DNA from: Crambe crambe
Lineage: Eukaryota > Porifera > Demospongiae > Poecilosclerida > Crambeidae
Direction of reading: 5' to 3'
Assembly: GCA_963924555.1 (NCBI GenBank)
Contig: OZ004592.1
Location: 5,642,001-5,706,000, forward strand
DNA length: 64,000 nt
Every line of letters starts with the position of its first letter. Position 1 is the stretch's first letter. The notes beneath the pieces are model-generated. The model was not told where the DNA came from, searched no databases, and saw nothing but the letters and a program-made list of their open reading frames with translations. The position numbers were made by a program, and so were the translations under genes. Below, piece after piece: positions 1 through 10,404 of this stretch.

Positions 1-149
1 CATTTGGGGATAGTATGTACTTCAAGTTCTTGAAAAATATAAACACAACTGATTGAAAGTAAAACTACTGCTAATCATTGCCAGACAAAATAAACTTGGC
101 AGATACAGTACGTGCACACATTATTATACTTAAATTAAGTAGGACAATG

Positions 150-1768
150 TCAGTGTTGAATTCGTTGCGAAGTAGCCACGTGCTCATCATAAATGTTTTC
201 ATCTCTCCTTCTCTTTTTGTACCACTTCACGATCCCACACACCACGACTGTCATGATAGCAGTAATCACCGACATGGCCAAGAAATACCAGACCCCACAT
301 CCCAGCTTGAAACTCCTATCCACTAAATGTGCAAAAGGAAGCTTAAAAAATAATCGATATGCCAAAAATGCCATAAACACAACCACTGATTAGGCCTTTC
401 ATGGAATAGGGACTCTGAGCACATAAGAACTCTATAGTGGTTGTGGCAAGGAAGTACCAGCTGACGCCCTGGAGCATTTGTGGTATAGCCAGCCACTTAA
501 AATCGAAGACTAGTGTTCTATCCAACTCTACATCTTTGGTTGTACTCTTCAATAAACATGTTACAGTACGATTAGAGTCATCTCTTAGTGTTGTTTGGTG
601 ACCTATAACCTCTAATACTAGCAGGCTCACTTGAAAGAAGAATTGCAGGACCATACCCAGAATGAACTTTTTAACGATACCAAGTCTTGATAAGCATTTC
701 CAAAATAATGGATACACGATAATCTCGAATAGCGGTACAATTATTACCAGCATAGAAGAGGACAAAAAAACAAGAGCTCGCTCGAAACAGTCTTGTATAA
801 TACTTGGAGTGTAGGAAGAGCAATATTTGTGCTATTATAGTTGTGGTCTTGAAAGTGGTATATCATAGCAGTGGCAGTCCCTCCATTAACTAAAACTAAT
901 CCAATGAGAAAACACTTATCGCCATTATTGCCATAATTCAAAAGAATGTTTTTACATCTTCCACTTGTTCAGAAGTGAAGGGACCACCAAACTTCTTCTT
1001 AGCAAGGTCAATTCGGGAGTAACATTTATCATCCCAGTAGGCAAAGGCACTCCTGAGACGAGGGTATCTGTCCTTTAGAGCGTATCGGAGAACTTTAAAA
1101 ATCAAAATGAAGTCTTTTCTTTGATCAACCAATGGTTTAAAAAAATGTTACTGGACAGTGATAAAGTCAAGACGATAGGCAAAAGAAGGGAAGAAACTGC
1201 AGTGTACTCCTTACAAATGCACATTTGAGAAAGTATTACTACTGCTTTACTGAGATAGAACATCCATACATACCAACTGATATAAGAAGAGATATCATCT
1301 GATGATGCATCCACTAGTTGATCAAGTCCAAATTGGACAGCATTGGTTTGATATCCTCCAAGTAGTCCCAACAATCCAACTCCATATAAAAATCCTGTCA
1401 CTAATTTCCTAATTACACCATCACTTAATATGACCGACGTAATGACTGGCAGGAATACATGCAATAAACATGCCAAAACTCATGACTTTGTACCTTCGGA
1501 AGTAGATATCAGTTACCCATCCAGCTATGGGACAAGTTAGTGCAGCAGCTCCAAGCCAGTAATCAAAGAAAATACAATCATACTTTTTTTGAACATTGGA
1601 GTTAAGAAAATAGCAGATGACGAAGAGAGCAGAAAACCTCCATAATAAAGTGAGGAAAGCACCCTTGTTTTTGAATCTCCTTGGCTTGTAGGAAGGCCTT
1701 AAAATTGTATCCAGATACACATTGATGCCTGATACTTGCTCTTGATGAGAACCAACTGCTCCATACAT
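150..1768 (-). pseudogene. POT/SLC15-like transporter pseudogene (copy of the 8335-10002 gene)
   Basis: Read on the minus strand, six overlapping fragments together give nearly the whole 555-aa transporter encoded at 8335-10002, starting with MYGAVGSHQEQVSG at 1768. Compared with that gene it has several lesions: about 15 bp missing near 350, single-base deletions near 825 and 915, a 13 bp deletion near 1105, and a larger deletion with rearrangement near 1450. The frame is therefore broken at least four times. Recognisable blocks remain, such as the GWVTDIYFRRYKVM loop, the KFGGPFTSEQVEDVKTFF loop and AQSPYSMKGL. A functional protein is very unlikely. Confidence 0.9.
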
Positions 1769-1824
1769 GGTTTGCTCAATCTAGCTGTAACTGCTAAGAA
1801 AATTCCAGTACCATAAAATATATA

Positions 1825-2111
1825 CAGGGTTTCATCTAAGGAGGGGGGCGCAGGGGAAGCTTCCCCTCCAAACAGCTCAACTTCCCCCCCAAACTGACCC
1901 AGCTTCCCCCCCAAGATATAGCCAAAAGAAAGAGTTTTAGGACAAAAAATACTTCTAAGTAGTACATTTTTAGGAACAAGCATTTGGCTTCACACTCTGT
2001 GCGGGAGGGGGCACATCTCCCTCCCGCACCCTCCCCCCCCCCCACCATGGCCATATGGCCACACATTCCATGAGCTTCCCCTCCAAGGTGAAATTCCTAG
2101 ATGAAACCCTG
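1825..2111. mobile_element. Non-autonomous DNA transposon (MITE), 287 bp, perfect 14 bp TIRs
   Basis: The ends are perfect inverted repeats: CAGGGTTTCATCTA at 1825-1838 and its reverse complement at 2098-2111. The paralogous unit has an uninterrupted AT-rich site at about 10045-10060, so this copy was interrupted after the duplication. The target-site duplication is hard to fix because the site is a TA repeat; 5-6 bp (ATATA) are repeated. The CAGGG terminus resembles hAT elements, but the family is uncertain. The interior is rich in G and C runs and has no coding capacity. Confidence 0.85.
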
Positions 2112-2165
2112 ATATATAAAAGTTATCCAAATAATGACGTTGACTTTCAGTATGAAAATCCAAAC

Positions 2166-3301
2166 ATCCCTGTCCCGCTACTTGTAAAGCCATCACACTT
2201 AAAATTCCCATGAAAATAAGCAAACCCCCAATAACTAATTGCTTTAGAATTCTCATTTCCATTAAGTACTTCCACAGTATAGGCATGATGAGAAATTCGT
2301 ACAGAGGAACAGATACCACCATCACAATGTACCCAAAATTTGAGATGACGAGCTTAGAGAGACAATCTTTTATCATGCAGTAACTTGCTGCTTCACGGTA
2401 GTTAGCATCCTGAAAGTGATATACAAAAACTGATGAAACTCTGTCAGTGTGACTGACTAAACCTCCAATAATAAGGAGTCCAAGAAATAGCATACATATG
2501 ATCCAAAAACTTTTAACATCTTCCACTTCCTTTGCACTAAAGGGTCCTCCGAACTTGTTCTTACACAAGTTGATTCTGGAATACCATTTATTATCCCAAT
2601 ACATTAAAGCACTTCTGTTACGAGGGTACTTGTTCTTCGTGGCATACAAGAGAACTCTAAAGATCAACTTTAAGGGATTGTGGGTCACAGGCTCCTTGAT
2701 AAGCAGGTGGGTGAACAAGAAGTCTAAGCACAGAGCCACAGAAAGCAATCCACAGAGGAATAAGGGGAAAAGGAAACGATAATACTTGCAGAATTCGGTG
2801 CAATCGTGAGTGAGTTGTAATGTAACCACACTGGCACAGTAGGTCCATGCATACCACATGATATAGGAAATGATATCACTTGACGAGGAATCAGGTAGTT
2901 GATCTATGCCGAAATGGCGTCACTTGGAAGCCTCCGAAACCAATGCACAAGAGAATAATCACAAGACGATGGAAGTAAACCATCGCAGACACATGATAGT
3001 GCAATAAAGGTATCAAACAAAATAAAATACTAGAAATCCACATGACTATCATGCTGATCTTGATGATTTTGTACCTGCCAATGAAGGCGTCAGTGAACCA
3101 CCCAGCTATGGGAAACAATATGGAAAGGCTGAACAATATTAAAAAATTGCGATCGTTTTTTTGACAATTGGAAGGATTGCTTATATATTCACTGATAAGG
3201 TAAAAAATACCTCTGTGAAATGATTCCTTTGCGCTTATGAAGAGAGTGCCGATCACCAATGACACAGTGGATGGGATATCTCTCCTGAGCAGTACTTTCA
3301 T
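2166..3301 (-). pseudogene. Truncated POT/SLC15-like transporter pseudogene
   Basis: Minus-strand sequence from 3301 gives an N-terminal part without the usual MYG start (MKVLLRRDIPSTVSLVIG, then FPIAGWFTDAFIGRYKIIKI, the POT loop between TM2 and TM3). A frameshift follows near 2890-2930, inside the conserved GGFQ..FGIDQL segment. The frame then resumes as WYAWTYC, NPLKLIFRVLLYATKNKYP and NKFGGPFSAKEVEDVKSFW. The C-terminal quarter is missing because the neighbouring duplication begins at about 2165, so an open frame that runs on to 1990 reads into foreign sequence and the MITE. It is more divergent from its neighbours than they are from each other. Confidence 0.8.
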
Positions 3302-3913
3302 TACCCAAATATCCCGACATTTCTGCTAGTCCTGCTGCCAGATTGTGAGATAGGTAATCCAGGTTCATTAATGATCTAGTTGACTGACCAAAAATTTCGT
3401 CCGCTTCTTAGCTAAGACTAAAAGGTAGCAGCTATAAACAGTGAGAGCAAGGACTACAGAGGAGCGCTAGCGCTACGATAATATGAGTGCACGTGCGCAA
3501 TTCGGATTCATATATTTTTTTATTTATTTTTAAAAAAAAATACATGTAGCGCACGCCGCGCCCTGGCCGGCTGGCCGGCCGGCCTGAGTTTACTCAGAAT
3601 CTGCCACTTGACTTATCAGATTATAAATACACTACATTGCTGTTTCATAAACTATAACAGGCATATACAGTATAAACTTTGGTTCCTAGCCAAAAATAAA
3701 ATCCCTCCTTGTGTAAAGATGCAGCTTCCGTCCATAATGAGATGACAGAACTTAGAACTGTCTCTTTCTTTCTCTATGTCTGTAGCTGCTAGGCAAGGGT
3801 TTACAACAGCATACTGCATGACAGTTAATCATTACTAAAATCCATTTAAAAATAGTAAGTATTCACACAAAAATATTGTCAAGCTAGTGATTAGCTAACA
3901 CCAATTATAACAT
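3302..3913. other. Intergenic spacer between POT genes
   Basis: No gene is visible in 612 bp. It holds a GC-rich palindromic patch at about 3564-3587 (repeated GGCCGGC units), a 12 bp palindrome AGCGCTAGCGCT near 3463 and an A/T run near 3514-3540. It separates the broken transporter at 2166-3301 from the intact one that starts at 5557. Confidence 0.5.
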
Positions 3914-5557
3914 TCAAGCAAAACCAATGCAACGATCATTAGGGTAGTCATCAACGATGACATGCTCATCATTTTCATCCCTCCTTCTCTTTTTGTACGA
4001 CTTCACAATCCCACACGCCACGACTGTCATGATAGCAGTAATCACCGACACAGTCAAGAAATACCAGATCCCACATCCCGGCTTGGATTCCACATGTACA
4101 GAATATTTTATGACGGCAACCAAAAGAACCAATAAGCCAACTATCAAATATATTTCGCCCATGACGAGACCTTTCATTGAATAGGGAGTTTGGGCTGTGA
4201 CAAATTCTATGGTGGCTATGAGAAGAAAGTAGATACTGGTCCCTCTGAATATTGCTGGCATGACTAGCCACTTGAAACTTAGGCTTAACACATTACTATC
4301 TTCTACAGCATCAGGCTTAATGTGCAACAAGCAGGTTACATTTTGACTGCTAGGGGTTACCTGATGACCTATAACCTCTAATAGTAGTAAGCTCAACAAG
4401 AAGAAAAATTGCAGGATCATACCCAGTACAAATTTCTCCATGATACCAAGCCTTCTTGGCATGCACTTCCATAGTACTGGATAGATGATAATCTCAAATA
4501 AAGGTACAAGAACTGTCATAATCAAGGCAAAGGAAGAATAGACAGAAACTCGCTCTGCTAAATTTCTTGGAGAGTGTGAGCAGTCTTCGATATGAAGGCC
4601 ATAAAAACTCTGATCTTGATAATGGTACATCATGCTGTTGGCAACAGTTCCAATATCATAGCACAATCCGGCAAAAGAACTGCCTAATATCACTACAACT
4701 AGAATCTTAAAGAATGTCTTCACATCTTCAACCTCCTTTGTAGTGAAAGGCCCTCCAAACTTCTGCTTAGCAAGATCAAATCTGGAGTAACGTCTATCAT
4801 CCCAGTACATGAGAGCACTCCTCCGTAGGGGGTACTTATTCTTTATAACAAATCGCAAGACTTTAAGAATCAATTTCAAAGGATTAAACGAAACTGGCTC
4901 TTTGACTAACAAATGATTGAATAATGCGTTGGTGCTCAGTGATAGAGTGAGAAAGATGGGTAATACAAGAGAAGATACAGCTTCATAACCTTTACAAGAA
5001 TATCCATTTGAGAAAGACGTTAAAACATAACAGAGAAAGAAAGTCCATATGTACCAACTGATATAAGATGAGATATCATTTGACGACGCATCGATGAGTT
5101 GATCTACTCCAAATTGGATGGAATTGGCCTGATATCCTCCTAGTCCCATCATCCCAAGTATAAAAATGATCGATGATACATAATCATGAGTGTTCGTGAT
5201 TAAATCAGAAGGAATCAGCTTAAGCACAACATAGAGAACTGAAGCAGCCCACATGATAAACATGCAAAAACTCATAACCTTATACCTCCCAAAATAGACA
5301 TCAGCTAAACATCCAGCTATAGGATAAATGATGAAAGACACTCCTAGCCCATAATGAAGTAGGAAGTTATCCGATGGAAGAGATACCGTAAGAGCGTAAC
5401 AAATGACAATAAATGCAGATAAGTTCCACAGCCAAGTGAGGGCTGCCCCTTTATTCTTGAATCTCCTTGGCTTGTATGAAGGTCTTAATATGGTGTGAAG
5501 GTAAATATTTGAAGTTGCAGCTGATCTTGGTTCTTGTTGGGCAGTAGATCCATACAT
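3914..5557 (-). CDS. POT/SLC15-like (peptide/histidine transporter type) membrane protein, 547 aa
   Basis: An intronless reading frame encodes a 12-TM-type transporter of the proton-coupled oligopeptide transporter (PTR2/SLC15) superfamily, expected in the plasma or an endosomal membrane. Visible family marks are the TM2-TM3 loop GCLADVYFGRYKVM, the TM5-like FGVDQLIDASSNDISSYISW, a long conserved central cytoplasmic loop (KNKYPLRRSALMYWDD, then KFGGPFTTKEVEDVKTF) and the late motif AQTPYSMKGL, which corresponds to the QxPxSMKS block of POT proteins. The TM1 ExxER proton-coupling motif of classical POTs is not present. The start is the conserved MYG shared by all intact members of this array. 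The C-terminal tail is basic (KKRRRDEN). Substrate is not predictable. Confidence 0.85.
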   Translation of the reverse strand: MYGSTAQQEPRSAATSNIYLHTILRPSYKPRRFKNKGAALTWLWNLSAFIVICYALTVSLPSDNFLLHYGLGVSFIIYPIAGCLADVYFGRYKVMSFCMFIMWAASVLYVVLKLIPSDLITNTHDYVSSIIFILGMMGLGGYQANSIQFGVDQLIDASSNDISSYISWYIWTFFLCYVLTSFSNGYSCKGYEAVSSLVLPIFLTLSLSTNALFNHLLVKEPVSFNPLKLILKVLRFVIKNKYPLRRSALMYWDDRRYSRFDLAKQKFGGPFTTKEVEDVKTFFKILVVVILGSSFAGLCYDIGTVANSMMYHYQDQSFYGLHIEDCSHSPRNLAERVSVYSSFALIMTVLVPLFEIIIYPVLWKCMPRRLGIMEKFVLGMILQFFFLLSLLLLEVIGHQVTPSSQNVTCLLHIKPDAVEDSNVLSLSFKWLVMPAIFRGTSIYFLLIATIEFVTAQTPYSMKGLVMGEIYLIVGLLVLLVAVIKYSVHVESKPGCGIWYFLTVSVITAIMTVVACGIVKSYKKRRRDENDEHVIVDDYPNDRCIGFA

Positions 5558-5852
5558 GATCTGCTTTTACTGAATTAAGACAACAACAACTAGATAACAG
5601 ATAAGCTATACCTGGCTAGCTATATAAGACCTGTATGACTTAGAGTCAATGCAGCAGAATGTCAAACGATCAATGATTGAAAAGTTTTGAGAAATTGAAA
5701 GTTTATTTTGATAACATAGCACGTGTATGTATGATAAGGTTATTGTCTGATGTACTGAAAGTTAATTCTAAATATACAATAACACATGCAAAATTCACAT
5801 ATACACTGAAAGTAAACACATATAAAGTAACATTTCAGCACAGATGGAACTG

Positions 5853-7487
5853 TCATGCTGACCAACTTGATGGTGATCCCACAGTAAATATATTTTCATT
5901 AATGCTCTGATTCCTCTTTCTCTTGCTATACCACTTCACGACCACACATGCCACCACTGTCATAACACCAGAGAGTAACGACACAGTCATGTAATACCAC
6001 ACCCCACACTCAACCTTAACTATCCGGAAAGGAAGTCGAATGCATGCAGCCACGATGATAGAAAAACCACTTAGGCAATATATTAAACCACTCACTAAAC
6101 CTTTCATTGAATAGGGAGTCTGAGCACACACAAACTCTATGGTAGAAGTGGAAAGGAGGTAAACACTGACTCCTCTAAATACTTCCGTCAACGCCAACCA
6201 CTTGAAATTCACACTTAGGGTATTATGCAATTGTACATCTTTATATGTACTTACCAATAAGCATATTACATTGCTAGTAAGGGAATGATCCCTGGACATC
6301 ACATAGTGACCGATCACTTCGAACAACAGCAGGCTAACTTGGTATAAAAATTCCAGCACCATACCCACTAAAAATCTTCCACTGATACCAACCCTTGGCA
6401 AGCATTTCCAAAGTACTGGAAAGATGATGATCTCAAATGTAGGTATAAGAACTACCATAATCAAAGAAGATACAGAAGACACAATGGCTCGTTCTATACA
6501 ATTTTTAGTAACATTTCGAGTAAAACAGGAGTTTCCGACAGGATAAAAGTTTTGATCCTGGTAGTGGTATATCATGTTGTTGCCAGTGTTCTGAACGATG
6601 ATAGCCAATCCAACAAACGTACTACCTGCTAACAATATGACTAAGATTTTGAAGAACATTTTCACATCTTCTACCTGTTCTGAAGTGAAAGGTCCTCCGA
6701 AATTCAGCTTAGCAAAATCGATTCTAGAATGACACTTATCGTCCCAATAGTCAAGGGCACTTCTTCGGATGGGATATTTGTTTTGTATAGCAAATCGCGA
6801 AACTCTGAAAATCAATTTGAGAGGATTGAATGAAACTGGTTCCTTGAGTAACCAGTGATTGAATAGCATATTAGCACCCAACGATAGAGTCAAGGCAGTA
6901 GGCAATAGAAGAGTAAACACAGTGATGTACTTGTCACAAACACACATATGAAGGAAAGTTACTACCAAGTCACATAAAAAGTAAAGCCAAATATACCAGC
7001 TGATGTACGATGAGATTGCACTCGATGGTGCATCGATAAGTTGATCGATCCCAAATTGGATGGAGTTGGCCTGATAACCTCCAAGAGCTAGCACCCCAAT
7101 TACTAAAAGAGACAATATAATCACTCTAACAGCGTCATGTGGCAGAAAATCTTCAATCAGTCTAAGGACCATATAGAGAATTGTAGCAACCCACATGATA
7201 AACATTCCTAGACTCATAACTTTAAACCTTCCAAAATAGACATCGGCTAACCATCCGGCTATGGGATAGGTCACTATAGATGCCCCAAAAACATAGCTAA
7301 CGTGAAAATTATAGGACTCATCAGATCTTAGTTTAAGAAAATAGCAGATGACTAGAAATACACTAAAGTTCCACAGCAGAGTGAGCAAAGCTCCCTTGTG
7401 ATTGAATCTCCTTGGCTTATAAGAAAGCCTAAATACTCTGTAGAGATATTGCTTAGAAGGTTCTCGTTCTTGACTAGTTCCATACAT
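5853..7487 (-). CDS. POT/SLC15-like transporter, 544 aa
   Basis: This intronless full-length paralogue begins MYGTSQEREPSKQ and carries the same blocks as its neighbours: GWLADVYFGRFKVM, FGIDQLIDAPSSAISSYISW, a central loop with NKYPIRRSALDYWDD and NFGGPFTSEQVEDVKMFF, and AQTPYSMKGLVSG near the C-terminus, ending in a basic tail (KWYSKRKRNQ). It differs from the 3914 and 8335 genes throughout, so it is an older duplicate. Just upstream of its start a 45 bp direct repeat (7476-7520 and 7521-7561) creates extra ATGs that open an upstream frame overlapping the main start in another register (7564 down to 7352), which could lower translation. Confidence 0.85.
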   Translation of the reverse strand: MYGTSQEREPSKQYLYRVFRLSYKPRRFNHKGALLTLLWNFSVFLVICYFLKLRSDESYNFHVSYVFGASIVTYPIAGWLADVYFGRFKVMSLGMFIMWVATILYMVLRLIEDFLPHDAVRVIILSLLVIGVLALGGYQANSIQFGIDQLIDAPSSAISSYISWYIWLYFLCDLVVTFLHMCVCDKYITVFTLLLPTALTLSLGANMLFNHWLLKEPVSFNPLKLIFRVSRFAIQNKYPIRRSALDYWDDKCHSRIDFAKLNFGGPFTSEQVEDVKMFFKILVILLAGSTFVGLAIIVQNTGNNMIYHYQDQNFYPVGNSCFTRNVTKNCIERAIVSSVSSLIMVVLIPTFEIIIFPVLWKCLPRVGISGRFLVGMVLEFLYQVSLLLFEVIGHYVMSRDHSLTSNVICLLVSTYKDVQLHNTLSVNFKWLALTEVFRGVSVYLLSTSTIEFVCAQTPYSMKGLVSGLIYCLSGFSIIVAACIRLPFRIVKVECGVWYYMTVSLLSGVMTVVACVVVKWYSKRKRNQSINENIFTVGSPSSWSA

Positions 7488-7561
7488 TGTCGTCTATAAT
7501 AATTATGGAAAACAAAAAGCAGTTCCATACATTGCCTATAATAATTATGGAAAACAAGAAA
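7476..7561. repeat. Tandem 45 bp direct repeat over a transporter start codon
   Basis: The string AGTTCCATACATTG followed by CTATAATAATTATGGAAAAC occurs at 7476 and again at 7521. On the coding (minus) strand the repeat duplicates the start-codon context of the 5853-7487 transporter and places two more ATGs upstream. Confidence 0.8.
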
Positions 7562-8189
7562 CACTTAGCAAACTAACTTGTACGACAGATGTAATTTTAC
7601 TGTAGCTCTAAGGCTCTGTTATGATGCAAGTACCATCTGTGTGTGTATATTTTATGCCTAGCATAAATGCATTATGTTTGTATACTAGCATCATTATGAA
7701 AGTAGAGTATGGACTTCCCAAGAATTAATGATGGCTATAAAAAATCATCACGCATGCTCAGTGTACTCCACTACCTAAAATTTAAAAACAACAACAAAAA
7801 AAACATTTATTCAAATAAATGAAGATGATGTAGGGATGACTAGTTAATTGGTCAGAAAAGAGTTGGACAAGGGCTGAATGGATGAGATTATGCAAGGATG
7901 AAGTCAATGTGGGCACATACTGAGTGGTGCATGCACTGAGCACATGCCATTAGTATTATGATGATTTGTGCTCTTCCATGTTGAGTCTTTCAGCCTCCAA
8001 ATTCTCCTGCATGATAAGAAAGTCACTTTTACAAATTTTGTCATCTTTTCTGGTAATGGTTATTTTGGCTTTTAAACATAAATACAATGCATAAGTTAAC
8101 CCATTATAGACAAAGTGCATGATTGGAGCACCCAGATATAAACTCATCAACAATTACTCCACTAAGAGTGTCATGTAAATATTTATCAT
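7562..8189. other. Intergenic spacer, no gene recognised
   Basis: The interval is AT-rich. On the minus strand at about 8016-7967 there is a short exon-like stretch (acceptor-like ATCATGCAG, then codons for ENLEAERLNMEEHKSS and a stop), but no upstream exon joins it. I see no other support for a gene. Confidence 0.4.
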
Positions 8190-10105
8190 TTGGGGATAGT
8201 ATGTACTTTAAGTTCTTGAAAAATATAAACACAACTGATTGAAAGTAAAACTACTGCTAATCATTGCCAGACAAAATAAACTTGGCAGATACAGTACGTG
8301 CACACATTATTATACTTAATTAAGTAGGACCATGTCAGTGTTGCGAAGTAGCCACGTGCTCATCATAAATATTTTCATCTCTCCTTCTCTTTTTGTACCA
8401 CTTCACGATCCCACACGCCACGACTGTCATGATAGCAGTAATCACCGACATGGTCAAGAAATACCAGACCCCACATCCAAGCTTGAAACTCCTATCCACT
8501 AAATGTGCAAAAGGAAGCTTAATGACAGTGGCCAAGATAATCGATATGCCAAAAATGCCATAAACACAACCACTGATTAGGCCTTTCATGGAATAGGGAC
8601 TCTGAGCACATAAGAACTCTATAGTGGTTGTGGCAAGGAAGTACCAGCTGACGCCCTGGAGCATTTGTGGTATAGCCAGCCACTTAAAATCGAAGACTAG
8701 TGTTCTATCCAACTCTACATCTTTGGTTGTACTCTTCAATAAACATGTTACAGTACGATTAGAGTCATCTCTTAGTGTTGTTTGGTGACCTATAACCTCT
8801 AATACTAGCAGGCTCACTTGGAAGAAGAATTGCAGGACCATACCCAGAATGAACTTTTTAACGATACCAAGTCTTGATAAGCATTTCCAAAATAATGGAT
8901 ACACGATAATCTCAAATAGCGGTACAATTATTATCACCAGCATAGAAGAGGACAAAAAAACAAGAGCTCGCTCGAAACAGTCTTGTATAATACTTGGAGT
9001 GTAGGAAGAGCAATATTTTGTGCTATTATAGTTGTGGTCTTGAAAGTGGTATATCATAGCAGTGGCAGTCCCTCCATTAACTAAAACTAATCCAATAAGA
9101 AAAACACTTATCGCCACTATTGCCATAATTCGAAAGAATGTTTTTACATCTTCCACTTGTTCAGAAGTGAAGGGACCACCAAACTTCTTCTTAGCAAGGT
9201 CAATTCGGGAGTAACGTTTATCATCCCAGTAGGCAAAGGCACTCCTGAGACGAGGGTATCTGTCCTTTAGAGCGTATCGGAGAACTTTAAAAATCAATTT
9301 GAGAGGATTGAATGAAGTCTTTTCTTTGATCAACCAATGATTAAAAAAAATGTTACTGGACAGTGATAAAGTCAAGACGATAGGCAAAAGAAGGGAAGAA
9401 ACTGCAGTGTACTCCTTACAAATGCACATTTGAGAAAGTATTACTACTGCTTTACTGAGATAGAACGTCCATACATACCAACTGATATAAGAAGAGATAT
9501 CATCTGATGATGCATCCACTAGTTGATCAAGTCCAAATTGGACAGCATTGGCTTGATATCCTCCAAGTAGTCCAAACAATCCAACTCCATATAAAAATCC
9601 TGTCACTTTACGAACTAATTTCCTAATTATACCATCACTTAATATGACCGACGTAATGACTAGCGAAATCGTGGCAGGAATAGAAAATAACCACACGATA
9701 AACATGCCAAAACTCATGACTTTGTACCTTCGGAAGTAGACATCAGTTACCCATCCAGCTATGGGACAAGTTAGTGCAGCAGCTCCAAGCAAGTAATCGA
9801 TGGCAATGTAATCATACCTTTTTTGAACATTCTGGTTAAGAAAATAGCAGATGACAAAGAAAGCAGAAAAGCTCCATAATAAAGTGAGGAAAGCACCCTT
9901 GTTCTTGAATTTCCTTGGCTTGTAGGAAGGCCTTAAAATTGTATCCAGATACACATTGATGCCTGATACTTGCTCTTGATGAGAACCAACTGCTCCATAC
10001 ATGGTTTGCTCAATCTAGCTGTAACTACTAAGAAAATTCCAGTACCATAAAATATATATAAAAGTTATCCAAATAATAACCTTAGTTGACTTTCAGTATG
10101 AAAAT
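8190..10105. repeat. Segmental duplication copy 2 (paralogous to 1-2165)
   Basis: This is the intact partner of the block at 1-2165. It contains the functional-looking 8335-10002 transporter plus about 150 bp of 3' flank and 100 bp of 5' flank shared with the other copy, and it preserves the empty target site of the MITE. Confidence 0.85.
8335..10002 (-). CDS. POT/SLC15-like transporter, 555 aa
   Basis: This intronless transporter starts MYGAVGSHQEQVSGINVYL. Its motifs include GWVTDVYFRRYKVM (R replaces the usual G of the GRY motif), FGLDQLVDASSDDISSYISW, KDRYPRLRSAFAYWDD, KFGGPFTSEQVEDVKTFF and AQSPYSMKGLISG, with a basic C-terminal tail. It is the intact parent or sister of the pseudogene at 150-1768. 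The frame is uninterrupted and the spacing of hydrophobic segments matches a 12-TM MFS fold. As in the rest of the array, the ExxER signature of TM1 is not seen, so the transport mechanism may differ from classical proton-peptide symport. Confidence 0.87.
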   Translation of the reverse strand: MYGAVGSHQEQVSGINVYLDTILRPSYKPRKFKNKGAFLTLLWSFSAFFVICYFLNQNVQKRYDYIAIDYLLGAAALTCPIAGWVTDVYFRRYKVMSFGMFIVWLFSIPATISLVITSVILSDGIIRKLVRKVTGFLYGVGLFGLLGGYQANAVQFGLDQLVDASSDDISSYISWYVWTFYLSKAVVILSQMCICKEYTAVSSLLLPIVLTLSLSSNIFFNHWLIKEKTSFNPLKLIFKVLRYALKDRYPRLRSAFAYWDDKRYSRIDLAKKKFGGPFTSEQVEDVKTFFRIMAIVAISVFLIGLVLVNGGTATAMIYHFQDHNYNSTKYCSSYTPSIIQDCFERALVFLSSSMLVIIIVPLFEIIVYPLFWKCLSRLGIVKKFILGMVLQFFFQVSLLVLEVIGHQTTLRDDSNRTVTCLLKSTTKDVELDRTLVFDFKWLAIPQMLQGVSWYFLATTTIEFLCAQSPYSMKGLISGCVYGIFGISIILATVIKLPFAHLVDRSFKLGCGVWYFLTMSVITAIMTVVACGIVKWYKKRRRDENIYDEHVATSQH

Positions 10106-10404
10106 CCAAACATTGCGGTACGATCATAATACATTGAAATTTATATTATAACTGATGATATAGAAAGTATACAGCCATTGATTATGAAAATTCTGTGGTA
10201 CTTAGGTTACATGATTACCATAGAATTGATTCTATCTAAATCATACAGGGATTCCAGTGTCTATCAAGTCTTATCATCAGTCAATCGTGCAACTAGCAAC
10301 AGTAATAATTATTTGCATATAATTTCAGTACAGTGTGACTTACCAGCATATCCCAACTGTCTATAGTGATGTGATCTACTTATTACTACTTAGAGCAATC
10401 TCAC
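10003..10404. other. Spacer between POT array and EXOC6 exons
   Basis: The first 100 bp belong to the duplicated transporter unit. The rest is AT-rich sequence in which I could not find EXOC6 exon 3 or any other coding segment. Confidence 0.5.

Larger units (their letters stand above)
1..2165. repeat. Segmental duplication copy 1 (paralogous to 8190-10105)
   Basis: This block matches 8190-10105 almost base for base, including the non-coding flank downstream of the transporter (1-150 matches 8190-8340) and the upstream flank to about 2165. The match stops after the shared string AAATCCAAACA (ending near 2165 here and 10105 there). This copy carries a 287 bp MITE that the other lacks. It is a recent local duplication of one POT transporter unit; copy 1 has decayed while copy 2 is intact. 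Confidence 0.85.

Noticed and set aside
1990-2859. A continuous 289-aa transporter frame as an intact gene
   Set aside because: Its last ~60 codons read through the duplication breakpoint and the MITE, and its N-terminus needs a frameshift at about 2890.
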